Positions 4,634 to 10,172 of a stretch of 10,192 bases of DNA are shown here, piece after piece. The stretch's first letter is position 1; the number at the start of each line of letters is the position of its first letter. The stretch is from contig JBMFTS010000027.1 of the NCBI GenBank assembly GCA_049966915.1, forward strand, positions 1-10,192, given 5' to 3'. Source of the DNA: JAGDXZ01 sp049966915. GTDB lineage: Archaea; Micrarchaeota; Micrarchaeia; Micrarchaeales; CABMGC01. The notes under the pieces are model-generated. The model was not told the origin of the DNA. It did no database searches and worked only from the letters and a program-made list of their open reading frames with translations. Made by a program: the position numbers and the translations under genes.

Positions 4634-6940
4634 CTAGTATGCCTGCTCTACGGCAGTCTGGCCGTTTGTAGACTTGTCCCTGCCGAACACGTATATTTTT
4701 GCGTTCTGCGCCTGCCTTAGCTGCTCGTCGTGCGTTATTATGAACACCTGCTCCACGTACTTCGGCAGGGCTTCGCCTATTGCCTTTACGAACTTCTCTA
4801 TGCCGTGTTGGTCTATGTTGTGCGTGGGCTCGTCGAGTATGAGCCACTTGAGGTTTGGCACGAGAACCAGCGAGAAAGCGACGCGCATTGCCAGGCATGC
4901 TATGCTGCGCTCGCCGCCGCTCGCTATGGCTTCTACGGCTTCCCACTCGCTGCCATGCCTGCCCGTGTGCAGCATGAGCACGTAATCTTCGTCCGTTGGC
5001 TCAAGCTTTATGCCCGTATAATCGCCATAAGGATAAAGCTCTGGCCATATCATCTGCATTGTCCTGTTTATGTACTCGACAAGGCTCGCTCTGAGTTCGG
5101 TTTGCGTGCTTGCGAGTGCATTCTTGTACTTTGCAAGCTCCGTTGCTATCTTTTTCTTGCGCTCTATGTCTTCATAGAGCTTGTTTATTCTGTTGACCTG
5201 ATCTTGCTTGTCAGAAAGCTGCTTGTTCAGGTCTGCGAAAAGCCTGTCATAGGAGTCAAGCTTGGCCTTTAGCATGCCAAGCGCCGTGCGGGCTTCGGTG
5301 TGCGACTTTCTTAGCGCTTCCACTTCCGTGTCGCTTATGCTTATGCTTGCCAACTCTTTTTCAGCTTTGCCTATTTCCTCTTCAATTGTAGCAAGCTCTT
5401 TCTCATGGCCCTCCTTTCTAATTATGGCGTCTGCCACTGTTTTGAGCTTTGACAATTCTTCGTTTTCGCGCTGCAACTCTTCCATTTTCTTTTTTGCAAC
5501 TGCTGCCGCTTCCTGCGCCTTCGTTTCAAGCTCGAGCCTCGCAGCCATCGCTTTTTTTAGCTTCTCGGCAGAGTCTTCAAGCTCCTTTGCGCGCCGCTCT
5601 GCCGCAGCAATCTCCGCCAAAAGCTTTTCTTTGCTGCTTATTTCCTTCTGAAGCTGCCCCGCTTCCGACTCTGTTTTATTCATGCCCATGTTCGCTTCTT
5701 CTATGGCTTTCGATTTGCTTTTTGTCAGCTCTTCAATCATTTCGTCTGTCAGATCGCGCTCGCACACGGGGCACTTTGCCACATGCTTGCTCAACTCTTC
5801 AAGCCATTTCTCGTTTTCCCTTTTCGCCGAAGCATATGCTGCTTTGCGCTCCTGCAGCTCAGTCATCTGCGCCTTCAGCTTTTCTATCTGTTCGTTGACA
5901 TCTTTGCTGCTGGTGCCTGCGAGCTTATCGCTTATTTGCCTGAGCTCTTCGCTTTCCTTTTCCAGCTGCTTTATCTCGGCGCCTGCTGCGGCAAGTTCCC
6001 CGATGAGCTTTTTTTCCAAGTTGCTTGCTTGCTCCTGCTCTGCCCTAAGCTTATCTACGAGCCCAGCCTTTTGCGCCATCTGCGCTTCAACCTCGCTTCT
6101 GCTCGCGCTCACCTGTTCTTTTATCTTTGCTATTTCTTTTTCAAGCATGTCGGCCTTGCTCTTGAGCGAGGCAAGCGTTTTGGTAAGCTCTTGTTTCTTT
6201 GCAAGCGCAGCGTTTGCGCGTGCAAGGTCCTTCTCCTTTGCATCTGCTTCGGCCTTTGCTGCAGCGTGCTCCTTTTCAGTCTGCGCTTTTTCTTTTTCTA
6301 GCTTTGACAGGCTTTCGCGCAGCTCTTCTAGCTGTTGCTTCTGCTTTTCTATGTCGAAGCCCTTGGCAGTAGCGCTCGCCTCTTCGGCAAGGTCCTTTAT
6401 CTTGTTTGCAAGCGTAGTTGTGTTGTCGAGCGCGTTGGCGAAGAGGTTTAGGCCGAGGAGCTCATCTATCTCCTTTTTGCGCTCGCTCGGCGAGAGCTCT
6501 AGAAAGTAGGTAAGCCGGTTCTGCTCTGCATATACTGCGCGCACAAAGAGGTCGTAATCGAGCTTGAGTATCTTTTCTATTTCTTCTGTTACCCTTTGCG
6601 GCTGCGATTGCATGTATGCGCCGTTCCTGTTCAGCGTGGCGTGCACGCTGCCGTCGATGCCTATGCTTCTTGTAACGTCGTATGCGTTTCCGTCTATGTC
6701 GAAATACAGCCTTACGCTGGCTTCCTGCATCTGCACAGGCCGGTTAGTTATTACATCAATAGCAGCCAGGTGCCTGTGCTGAAGCGCCGGATATTTGCCA
6801 AACAGGGCATATGCTATGGCGTCCATCACCGAGCTCTTTCCCGCGCCCATCTGGCCTATGAGTATGTTTGTGCCTTTTGAAAAATTGAGAAGCGTGTGCC
6901 CGTGCGTTTTCCAATTAGTAAGCTCTATCTTGCTCAGCAT
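4634..6940 (-). CDS. rad50: Rad50-like DNA double-strand break repair ATPase
   Basis: Rad50 is the SMC-like ATPase that tethers DNA ends and works with the nuclease Mre11. The N-terminal ATPase half has Walker A GQMGAGKSS (29-37) and the Q-loop Q140 in YAEQNRLTYF. Residues about 180-640 are a heptad-rich Glu/Lys/Ala coiled coil, interrupted by the zinc hook CPVC (390-393) that dimerises two molecules. The C-terminal half has signature ASGGERS (673-679), Walker B WLILDEPTHNID (699-710) and the switch histidine H737 in ITHDE. At 768 residues it is shorter than the roughly 880 of well-known archaeal Rad50, mainly in the coiled coil. The ATG at 6940 starts MLSKIELTNWKTHG, the expected first strand; GGAATAAAAACC about 25 nt upstream could be its TATA region. 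Mre11, HerA and NurA, frequent neighbours, are absent here. A bacterial SbcC-type paralogue is less likely. Confidence 0.93.
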   Translation of the reverse strand: MLSKIELTNWKTHGHTLLNFSKGTNILIGQMGAGKSSVMDAIAYALFGKYPALQHRHLAAIDVITNRPVQMQEASVRLYFDIDGNAYDVTRSIGIDGSVHATLNRNGAYMQSQPQRVTEEIEKILKLDYDLFVRAVYAEQNRLTYFLELSPSERKKEIDELLGLNLFANALDNTTTLANKIKDLAEEASATAKGFDIEKQKQQLEELRESLSKLEKEKAQTEKEHAAAKAEADAKEKDLARANAALAKKQELTKTLASLKSKADMLEKEIAKIKEQVSASRSEVEAQMAQKAGLVDKLRAEQEQASNLEKKLIGELAAAGAEIKQLEKESEELRQISDKLAGTSSKDVNEQIEKLKAQMTELQERKAAYASAKRENEKWLEELSKHVAKCPVCERDLTDEMIEELTKSKSKAIEEANMGMNKTESEAGQLQKEISSKEKLLAEIAAAERRAKELEDSAEKLKKAMAARLELETKAQEAAAVAKKKMEELQRENEELSKLKTVADAIIRKEGHEKELATIEEEIGKAEKELASISISDTEVEALRKSHTEARTALGMLKAKLDSYDRLFADLNKQLSDKQDQVNRINKLYEDIERKKKIATELAKYKNALASTQTELRASLVEYINRTMQMIWPELYPYGDYTGIKLEPTDEDYVLMLHTGRHGSEWEAVEAIASGGERSIACLAMRVAFSLVLVPNLKWLILDEPTHNIDQHGIEKFVKAIGEALPKYVEQVFIITHDEQLRQAQNAKIYVFGRDKSTNGQTAVEQAY

Positions 6941-6985
6941 AAATAGACATTGTCGGTTCTGGTTTTTATTCCTTTTTGCTTGCCG

Positions 6986-7726
6986 CTATTTTGACTTCAG
7001 CTCTATCTTCGCTTCGAAGTCTGCATGCCTGTATTTAAATTCGTCGTTAGATTTTATCGCGCCGCGCGCCTTCAGGAATTCTCTGGCAAGCAGGTAATAA
7101 ACCAGAGCAAGCGAGCGCCTGCCCTTGTTGTTGCAAGGCACTACCAGGTCTATGAACTTTATCCAATTGTCGGTATCGGCAAGCGCGACAACAGGAATGT
7201 TTATCTTGCTAGCTTCTTTTATCGCCTGCCTCTCGTTCCTGGGGTCGCTCACCAGCACTATTGCCGGCTCCATGTAGTCGCTCCTGTTCGGGTTGGTGAA
7301 TATGCCAGGCATGACCCTGCCAAGTATCGCCTTTGTGCCGGTTATCTCTGCAAACTTCTTCGCCGGCGCCATGGCGTAAACCCTTGATGCTGTAACTACT
7401 ATGTCTTCCGGATTGTACCTTGCAAGCATCGCGGCAGCGATCTGTATGCGTTCGGTTATGTTTTTGAGGTCGAGCAGGTGGAGCCCGTCTTCGCGCGTCT
7501 TGTAAACATACTTAGACATGCCCGGCGCCTTTATCATTGCGCCTATCTGTATGCCTGCTTCAAGATACTCTGCGTATTCCATGTTGGCTTCTTGTTCGTC
7601 TGCGCCTTCCTGCCTATATTCTGCGCGCCTTTTAGGCTTTGGTTGCTTTGTATTTTGCGCCGTTTCCGCGCTTTCGCTCTGCTTTGTGTCTGCGTTTGCG
7701 TCTTGCGCTTCTTTTTCTTCTTGCAT
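6986..7726 (-). CDS. rps2: 30S ribosomal protein S2
   Basis: S2 binds the 16S rRNA between head and body of the small subunit. The core runs from about residue 50 to 240: EYAEYLEAGIQIGAM, then DGLHLLDLKNITERI, GRVMPGIFTNP, VLVSDPRNERQAIKEASKINIPVVALADTDN and DLVVPCNNKGRRSLALVYYLLAREFLKARG. All are standard archaeal S2 segments. About 48 extra residues precede the core; they are polar and low in complexity (MQEEKEAQDANADTKQ..., then KQPKPKRRAEYRQEG), probably disordered. The start ATG at 7726 follows GGTGATTTA, a Shine-Dalgarno complementary to the 16S tail, directly after tRNA-Pro, which ends 8 nt upstream. The two are very likely cotranscribed. An internal M49 would give a standard-length protein, but the strong ribosome binding site favours the longer form. 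Confidence 0.96.
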   Translation of the reverse strand: MQEEKEAQDANADTKQSESAETAQNTKQPKPKRRAEYRQEGADEQEANMEYAEYLEAGIQIGAMIKAPGMSKYVYKTREDGLHLLDLKNITERIQIAAAMLARYNPEDIVVTASRVYAMAPAKKFAEITGTKAILGRVMPGIFTNPNRSDYMEPAIVLVSDPRNERQAIKEASKINIPVVALADTDNWIKFIDLVVPCNNKGRRSLALVYYLLAREFLKARGAIKSNDEFKYRHADFEAKIELKSK

Positions 7727-7735
7727 TAAATCACC
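7727..7735 (-). promoter_or_regulatory. Ribosome binding site of rps2 overlapping the tRNA-Pro 3' end
   Basis: GGTGATTTA precedes the ATG. Its first G is base 73 of tRNA-Pro and the rest is the trailer. GGTGAT pairs with AUCACC at the 3' end of archaeal 16S rRNA. Cleavage after base 73 would leave an rps2 leader of 8 nt lacking the first G. Confidence 0.65.
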
Positions 7736-7818
7736 GGGGCCGCCGAGATTTGAATTCCCGAATTTCTCGGGTCATGCGCTCCCTAAGCGCAGAGCCTACC
7801 AGGCTAGCAGACGACCCC
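7735..7818 (-). tRNA. tRNA-Pro (anticodon AGG) with an 11-nt intron in the T arm
   Basis: The cloverleaf is complete once 11 nt are removed. Acceptor GGGGTCG pairs with CGGCCCC; the D loop is AGCCTGGTA; the anticodon stem TGCGC/GCGCA holds the loop TTAGGGA; the variable loop is TGAC; the T stem CCGAG/CTCGG closes the loop TTCAAAT. Between G53 and T54 lies AAATTCGGGAA, described separately. The mature length is 73 nt with G73 and no encoded CCA. Oddities are anticodon AGG with A34 (7782-7784), a T10-T25 mismatch in the D stem, C9, and G73 where A is common. The isotype rests on the anticodon and on the proline-like body. The gene sits between rpoN and rps2. Its TATA box is about 28 nt before the 5' end. 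A non-functional copy cannot be excluded. Confidence 0.87.
7755..7765 (-). other. Putative 11-nt tRNA intron at position 53/54
   Basis: The insert AAATTCGGGAA splits the T stem from the T loop, and alignment leaves no freedom in its borders. It builds a relaxed bulge-helix-bulge motif. The exon CCCG (48-51) pairs with intron CGGG. The 5' bulge AG^A and 3' bulge AA^T place the cuts after the second bulge base, as the archaeal splicing endonuclease requires. The outer exon bases TGA (44-46) pair with TCA (55-57). No inner helix exists beyond a small AATT loop. Introns outside the anticodon loop are known in Thermoproteota and some DPANN archaea. Confidence 0.72.
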
Positions 7819-7841
7819 GCATATTGGTTTAGCCCGTTAAG

Positions 7842-7850
7842 CTATAAATA
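7842..7850 (-). promoter_or_regulatory. TATA box for tRNA-Pro and rps2
   Basis: On the minus strand TATTTATAG lies just after the rpoN stop, centred about 28 nt before the first base of tRNA-Pro. Transcription is predicted to begin at, or 1-2 nt before, the tRNA 5' end. It would let tRNA-Pro and rps2 be transcribed independently of the upstream ribosomal genes. Confidence 0.55.
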
Positions 7851-7857
7851 TTTCACT

Positions 7858-8058
7858 TTACTTTCTGCCGTAATCTATTATTTCGTCTATCAGGTCTACG
7901 TGGCTTATGAGCATGCGCCTGCAGCAATACCTCTTTACTCCTAGTTCGTCGAGCACCTTGCCTGCGTCTTCGCCGTTTTTGTGCACGCGCCTGTCAAATT
8001 CCTCCCATTTGTCCCCTACTACTTGACCGCACGAGAAACATCTTACCGGTATCATCAT
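7858..8058 (-). CDS. rpoN: DNA-directed RNA polymerase subunit Rpo10 (RpoN, Rpb10 family)
   Basis: A 66-residue zinc-binding subunit that anchors the Rpo3-Rpo11 platform during polymerase assembly, orthologous to eukaryotic Rpb10. The invariant MMIPVRCFSCG opening and the CC pair are present: C7 and C10 bind zinc with C45 and C46 in RYCCRRML. Length is typical. It begins 9 nt after the rps9 stop, and a strong Shine-Dalgarno (GGTGAGGTG) lies about 6 nt before the first ATG, partly over that stop. In many archaea rpoK follows; here a promoter and tRNA-Pro follow instead. Confidence 0.97.
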   Translation of the reverse strand: MMIPVRCFSCGQVVGDKWEEFDRRVHKNGEDAGKVLDELGVKRYCCRRMLISHVDLIDEIIDYGRK

Positions 8059-8067
8059 GTTGGCACC

Positions 8068-8589
8068 TCACCTGTATGATTTCTGGAATCTTGCCCTTGC
8101 CTTCGGCCCTTTGAACTTCTTGGGCTCCACTTGTCTTACATCGTCTACAAGCAGCGATCTGTCGTAATTCATGTAAAGCTTCTTTACCACTTCGTCTTTG
8201 CTTGCGAGCGCTATTACCTTGGCTATGGCGCTTCTTGCGGCTTGCAGCTGTCCGCTCGTGCCGCCTCCAATTACCTTTACCGATATGTCTGCGTTTTTGG
8301 CAAGTTCTGCAGTTATGCGCGATAGCTTTATAGGCTCAAGCACAAGCTCGCGCATGTACTTGTTGCTTATAGTTTCAGCGTTTTTGCCGTTTATTGTTAT
8401 CCTGCCGGTTCCTTGCACAAGCCTTGCGCGTGCGCGCGCTGTCTTCCTGCTGGCACTTGCAATTATTACCTTCTTCTTGCTCGGCCTGCGCTTTGCAGCG
8501 CTCGCCTTCTTGACCGTCGCCTGCTGCTGCGGCTGCGCCTGTGCCTGTTGCGCCTCTATCTGCACTTCTTGAGTTTCGGTTGCGGCCAT
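8068..8589 (-). CDS. rps9: 30S ribosomal protein S9
   Basis: S9 sits in the head of the small subunit, and its basic C-terminal tail reaches the P-site tRNA. The core starts near residue 39 (KKVIIASASRKTARARARLVQGTGRITING), continues with VKVIGGGTSGQLQAARSAIAKVIA and ends DVRQVEPKKFKGPKARARFQKSYR, the canonical tail. The protein is 173 residues against roughly 130-135 for most archaeal S9. The excess is an Ala/Gln-rich leader (MAATETQEVQIEAQQAQ then QPQQQATVKK) followed by a basic patch. I chose ATG 8589, 1 nt after the rpl13 stop, over a TTG at 8616 that would overlap rpl13. It belongs to the rpl18e-rpl13-rps9-rpoN run. Confidence 0.96.
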   Translation of the reverse strand: MAATETQEVQIEAQQAQAQPQQQATVKKASAAKRRPSKKKVIIASASRKTARARARLVQGTGRITINGKNAETISNKYMRELVLEPIKLSRITAELAKNADISVKVIGGGTSGQLQAARSAIAKVIALASKDEVVKKLYMNYDRSLLVDDVRQVEPKKFKGPKARARFQKSYR

Positions 8590-8590
8590 G

Positions 8591-9031
8591 TTATTGCCTG
8601 CTCTTGCTGTAGCCAAGCTTGCTTGTAAGCTCCGCCACAGTTATTGTCTTTTCAAAAACATCCTTCTTATCTTTTGAAGCCATTGCATAAAACTCTTTGC
8701 CCTTGTACTCTTCTGGCATACCAGCAAACACTCGTAGCCTTTTGAACGCCTGCCTGCCTTTGGCCTTCTTGTAAGGCAGCATGCCCCTGATTACCCTCTT
8801 TACGAAGAGGTCGGGCCTTCTCGAGAAATAAGGCGAATGCTCGGGATTTGCCTTGTCCTTTAGCTCTATCTTTTCCTTGTAGCTTGCTGCAATGGCGTCT
8901 GCATGGCCGCTTATTACCGCCTTGCCGGCATTTACCATCACCACACTTTCGCCGCTTAGCAATAGCTTGGCAACTTTGCTAGCAAGCCTTCCTAATATTT
9001 TTGAATCACAATCTATTACGAGCTCTTTCAT
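8591..9031 (-). CDS. rpl13: 50S ribosomal protein L13
   Basis: L13 binds 23S rRNA early in large-subunit assembly. The 146-residue protein has the archaeal pattern: VIDCDSKILGRLASKVAKLLL (5-25), VVMVNAGKAVISG (30-42), SPYFSRRPDLFVKRVIRGMLPYKKAKG (66-92) and KRLRVFAGMPEEY (97-109). The ATG at 9031 is 25 nt after the rpl18e stop, with GGTTGA directly before it as a weak Shine-Dalgarno. Its stop is 1 nt from the rps9 start, so translation is coupled. The order rpl18e-rpl13-rps9-rpoN is deeply conserved in Archaea. Confidence 0.97.
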   Translation of the reverse strand: MKELVIDCDSKILGRLASKVAKLLLSGESVVMVNAGKAVISGHADAIAASYKEKIELKDKANPEHSPYFSRRPDLFVKRVIRGMLPYKKAKGRQAFKRLRVFAGMPEEYKGKEFYAMASKDKKDVFEKTITVAELTSKLGYSKSRQ

Positions 9032-9056
9032 TCAACCAACTAGCATCTATATTTTG

Positions 9057-9398
9057 CTAACGCACAATTTTTAAGGTATTCTTTTTCAGCATTTCCTCTA
9101 TATCTACCACGCTGCAGCCGGCTTGCTTCAGCTTGGCTTCAGCCTGTTTTGAAATCTTGAGCGCCGCCACGCTGTACTTTTTGGTTACGTTGCCGTTCGC
9201 CAAAATCTTGCCAGGCACTACTATGTTGTCGTTGTCCTTGGCCATCGCGTCGAGCGCGTCCAGGTTTATCTCCCGCATTTTCCTTCTTGGCAAGTCGAGC
9301 AGCTTGGCAAGCGACTTTGCGCTATCCGTGCTGCCTGCTTGCGCAGCCAAGGCATTTGCCCAACGAATCACTTCTGGATTCTTCCGTTTTGTCTGCAT
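9057..9398 (-). CDS. rpl18e: 50S ribosomal protein L18e
   Basis: This archaeal/eukaryotic large-subunit protein (L15-like fold) has 113 residues, the usual length. Diagnostic segments are KRKNPEVIRWANALAAQA at the start, then LLDLPRRKMREINLDALDAMAKDNDNIVVPGKILANGNVTKKYSVAALKIS. The ATG at 9398 follows GGTGATTGC, which is the trailer of tRNA-Leu (10 nt gap). The gene is therefore in a transcript rpoD-tRNA-Leu-rpl18e and needs tRNA excision to free its 5' end. Confidence 0.97.
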   Translation of the reverse strand: MQTKRKNPEVIRWANALAAQAGSTDSAKSLAKLLDLPRRKMREINLDALDAMAKDNDNIVVPGKILANGNVTKKYSVAALKISKQAEAKLKQAGCSVVDIEEMLKKNTLKIVR

Positions 9399-9407
9399 GC
9401 AATCACC
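9399..9407 (-). promoter_or_regulatory. Ribosome binding site of rpl18e in the tRNA-Leu trailer
   Basis: GGTGATTGC fills nearly the whole gap between tRNA-Leu and the ATG. GGTGAT complements the 16S 3' tail. The same GGTGATTNN-ATG layout is found at rps2. RNase Z cutting after A73 (9409) would leave a 10-nt leader with the site intact. Confidence 0.6.
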
Positions 9408-9408
9408 A

Positions 9409-9507
9409 TGCGGGGGGTGAGATTTGAACTCACGCAGGTTCTAAACCACAGGAGTTCTGCGGCATGACCTCAGTCCTGCGCATTTGGCCAAACTCTGCCA
9501 CCCCCGC
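9409..9507 (-). tRNA. tRNA-Leu (anticodon GAG) with a 13-nt intron
   Basis: A class II tRNA. Acceptor GCGGGGG pairs with CCCCCGC, A73 follows, and CCA is not encoded. The D arm is GCAG with loop AGTTTGGCCAAA. The anticodon stem CAGGA/TCCTG is perfect but encloses 20 nt instead of 7. The variable arm pairs GGTT with AACC. The T arm is GTGAG-TTCAAAT-CTCAC. Removing 13 nt gives the loop CTGAGGC with anticodon GAG (9469-9471), reading CUC and CUU leucine codons, and a mature length of 86 nt. The gene starts 13 nt after the rpoD stop and ends 10 nt before rpl18e, so it is cut from a polycistronic transcript. A tRNA-Leu at this place is, to my knowledge, common in archaeal genomes. Confidence 0.94.
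9455..9467 (-). other. 13-nt tRNA intron at canonical position 37/38
   Basis: The intron TCATGCCGCAGAA follows G37 and precedes C38. Loop bases CTG (32-34) pair with CAG in the intron, leaving the 3' bulge AA^C against the stem TCCTG. Bases 36-37 (GG) may pair with CC further inside, with an A-G mismatch between. This is a relaxed bulge-helix-bulge with a 3-bp central helix, at the common archaeal site but very short. Confidence 0.8.
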
Positions 9508-9520
9508 TCGCGTTTATTTC

Positions 9521-10093
9521 TTATTTCTTAAGCGTGCTTTGCAGTTCTTTGAGCTGCTTCTCAAGCACAGCCAGGGCCTTGTTCACTATTTCCATTGCCG
9601 GCATCTGGCCGAAAGCTTCAACATAAAACTCGAAATCTCCGTTGTCAAGTAGCTTGTACGTAGCAAGCCCAGGCTGGAATTTCGCGTGCCTAGAACCAAC
9701 GCCCATAACTGCCTTGCCTTCCAGCTTGAGGCGCTGGCCTTCTGCAAGCTTCATTATGGGTATTTTTTCGTTTGCGACCTTTACGTTCTTGTCGCTGCTC
9801 TTGAGGTCACCCGAGTATGCCGTTATCGGCCCTTCAGCCTCTAGCGAGAACATTATCTCATCCTTTTCGTCGTAGCCCTTGCCGGGCGTAATTATGGGTA
9901 TAAGCCCTATCCTGTGCGCTATGTATTCATCAAACATGGCGCTTGTATTCTCGTAGAAGGTCACGGTATCAATAGCAAACGTGGGCACGCTGCCCGTCGC
10001 TATGCGCCTTAGCGCATTGGCCGTGGCGGTGTCTATGCCGCTTGCGGTAAACCTCACTGCGAATGGCGAATTCTCTATGAAGCTTATTTTCAT
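9521..10093 (-). CDS. rpoD: DNA-directed RNA polymerase subunit Rpo3 (RpoD, Rpb3/alpha-like)
   Basis: Rpo3 forms the assembly platform with Rpo11 and Rpo10, equivalent to one bacterial alpha subunit. Alpha-like dimerisation segments are NALRRIATGSVPTFAIDTV (26-44) and DEYIAHRIGLIPI (55-67). The insert domain follows (about 68-150, KFQPGLATYKL nearby), and the helix MPAMEIVNKALAVLEKQLKELQ closes it. At 190 residues it lacks the ferredoxin-like 4Fe-4S domain found in some archaeal RpoD; there is no cysteine in the protein. The ATG at 10093 is preceded by GTTGATTAC. A TATA-rich spacer lies about 55-65 nt upstream, making rpoD the first gene of this run; rps11, a frequent upstream neighbour, is not seen. 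Confidence 0.97.
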   Translation of the reverse strand: MKISFIENSPFAVRFTASGIDTATANALRRIATGSVPTFAIDTVTFYENTSAMFDEYIAHRIGLIPIITPGKGYDEKDEIMFSLEAEGPITAYSGDLKSSDKNVKVANEKIPIMKLAEGQRLKLEGKAVMGVGSRHAKFQPGLATYKLLDNGDFEFYVEAFGQMPAMEIVNKALAVLEKQLKELQSTLKK

Positions 10094-10146
10094 GTAATCA
10101 ACAAAAACAGCAGCAAGCTAGCTTATACCTATTAAGTTTTATTAGC

Positions 10147-10160
10147 TTATATATATAAAA
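10147..10160. promoter_or_regulatory. Divergent TATA-rich promoter region
   Basis: TTATATATATAAAA can serve both strands. For rpoD (minus) it places initiation about 30-35 nt before the ATG at 10093. For a plus-strand gene it would place initiation next to the ATG at 10173. The symmetric sequence makes it impossible to say whether one or both directions are used. Confidence 0.55.
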
Positions 10161-10172
10161 CTTGCTTAGGCC

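Noticed and set aside
5262..6509. Long plus-strand frames rich in Ser, Phe and Leu opposite rad50
   Set aside because: They are antisense of the Glu/Lys/Ala-rich coiled coil, which naturally leaves open complementary frames. They show no family motif or start signal.
7755..7771. CCCGA-GAAAT-TCGGG hairpin as the long variable arm of a class II tRNA (Leu or Ser)
   Set aside because: That reading leaves no 5' strand for the T stem. Treating 11 nt as an intron gives a perfect T stem, a standard T loop and a 4-nt variable loop.
8590..8616. Upstream TTG start for rps9 (adds nine residues)
   Set aside because: It would overlap rpl13 by 26 nt and uses a rare start, while an ATG lies 1 nt after the rpl13 stop.
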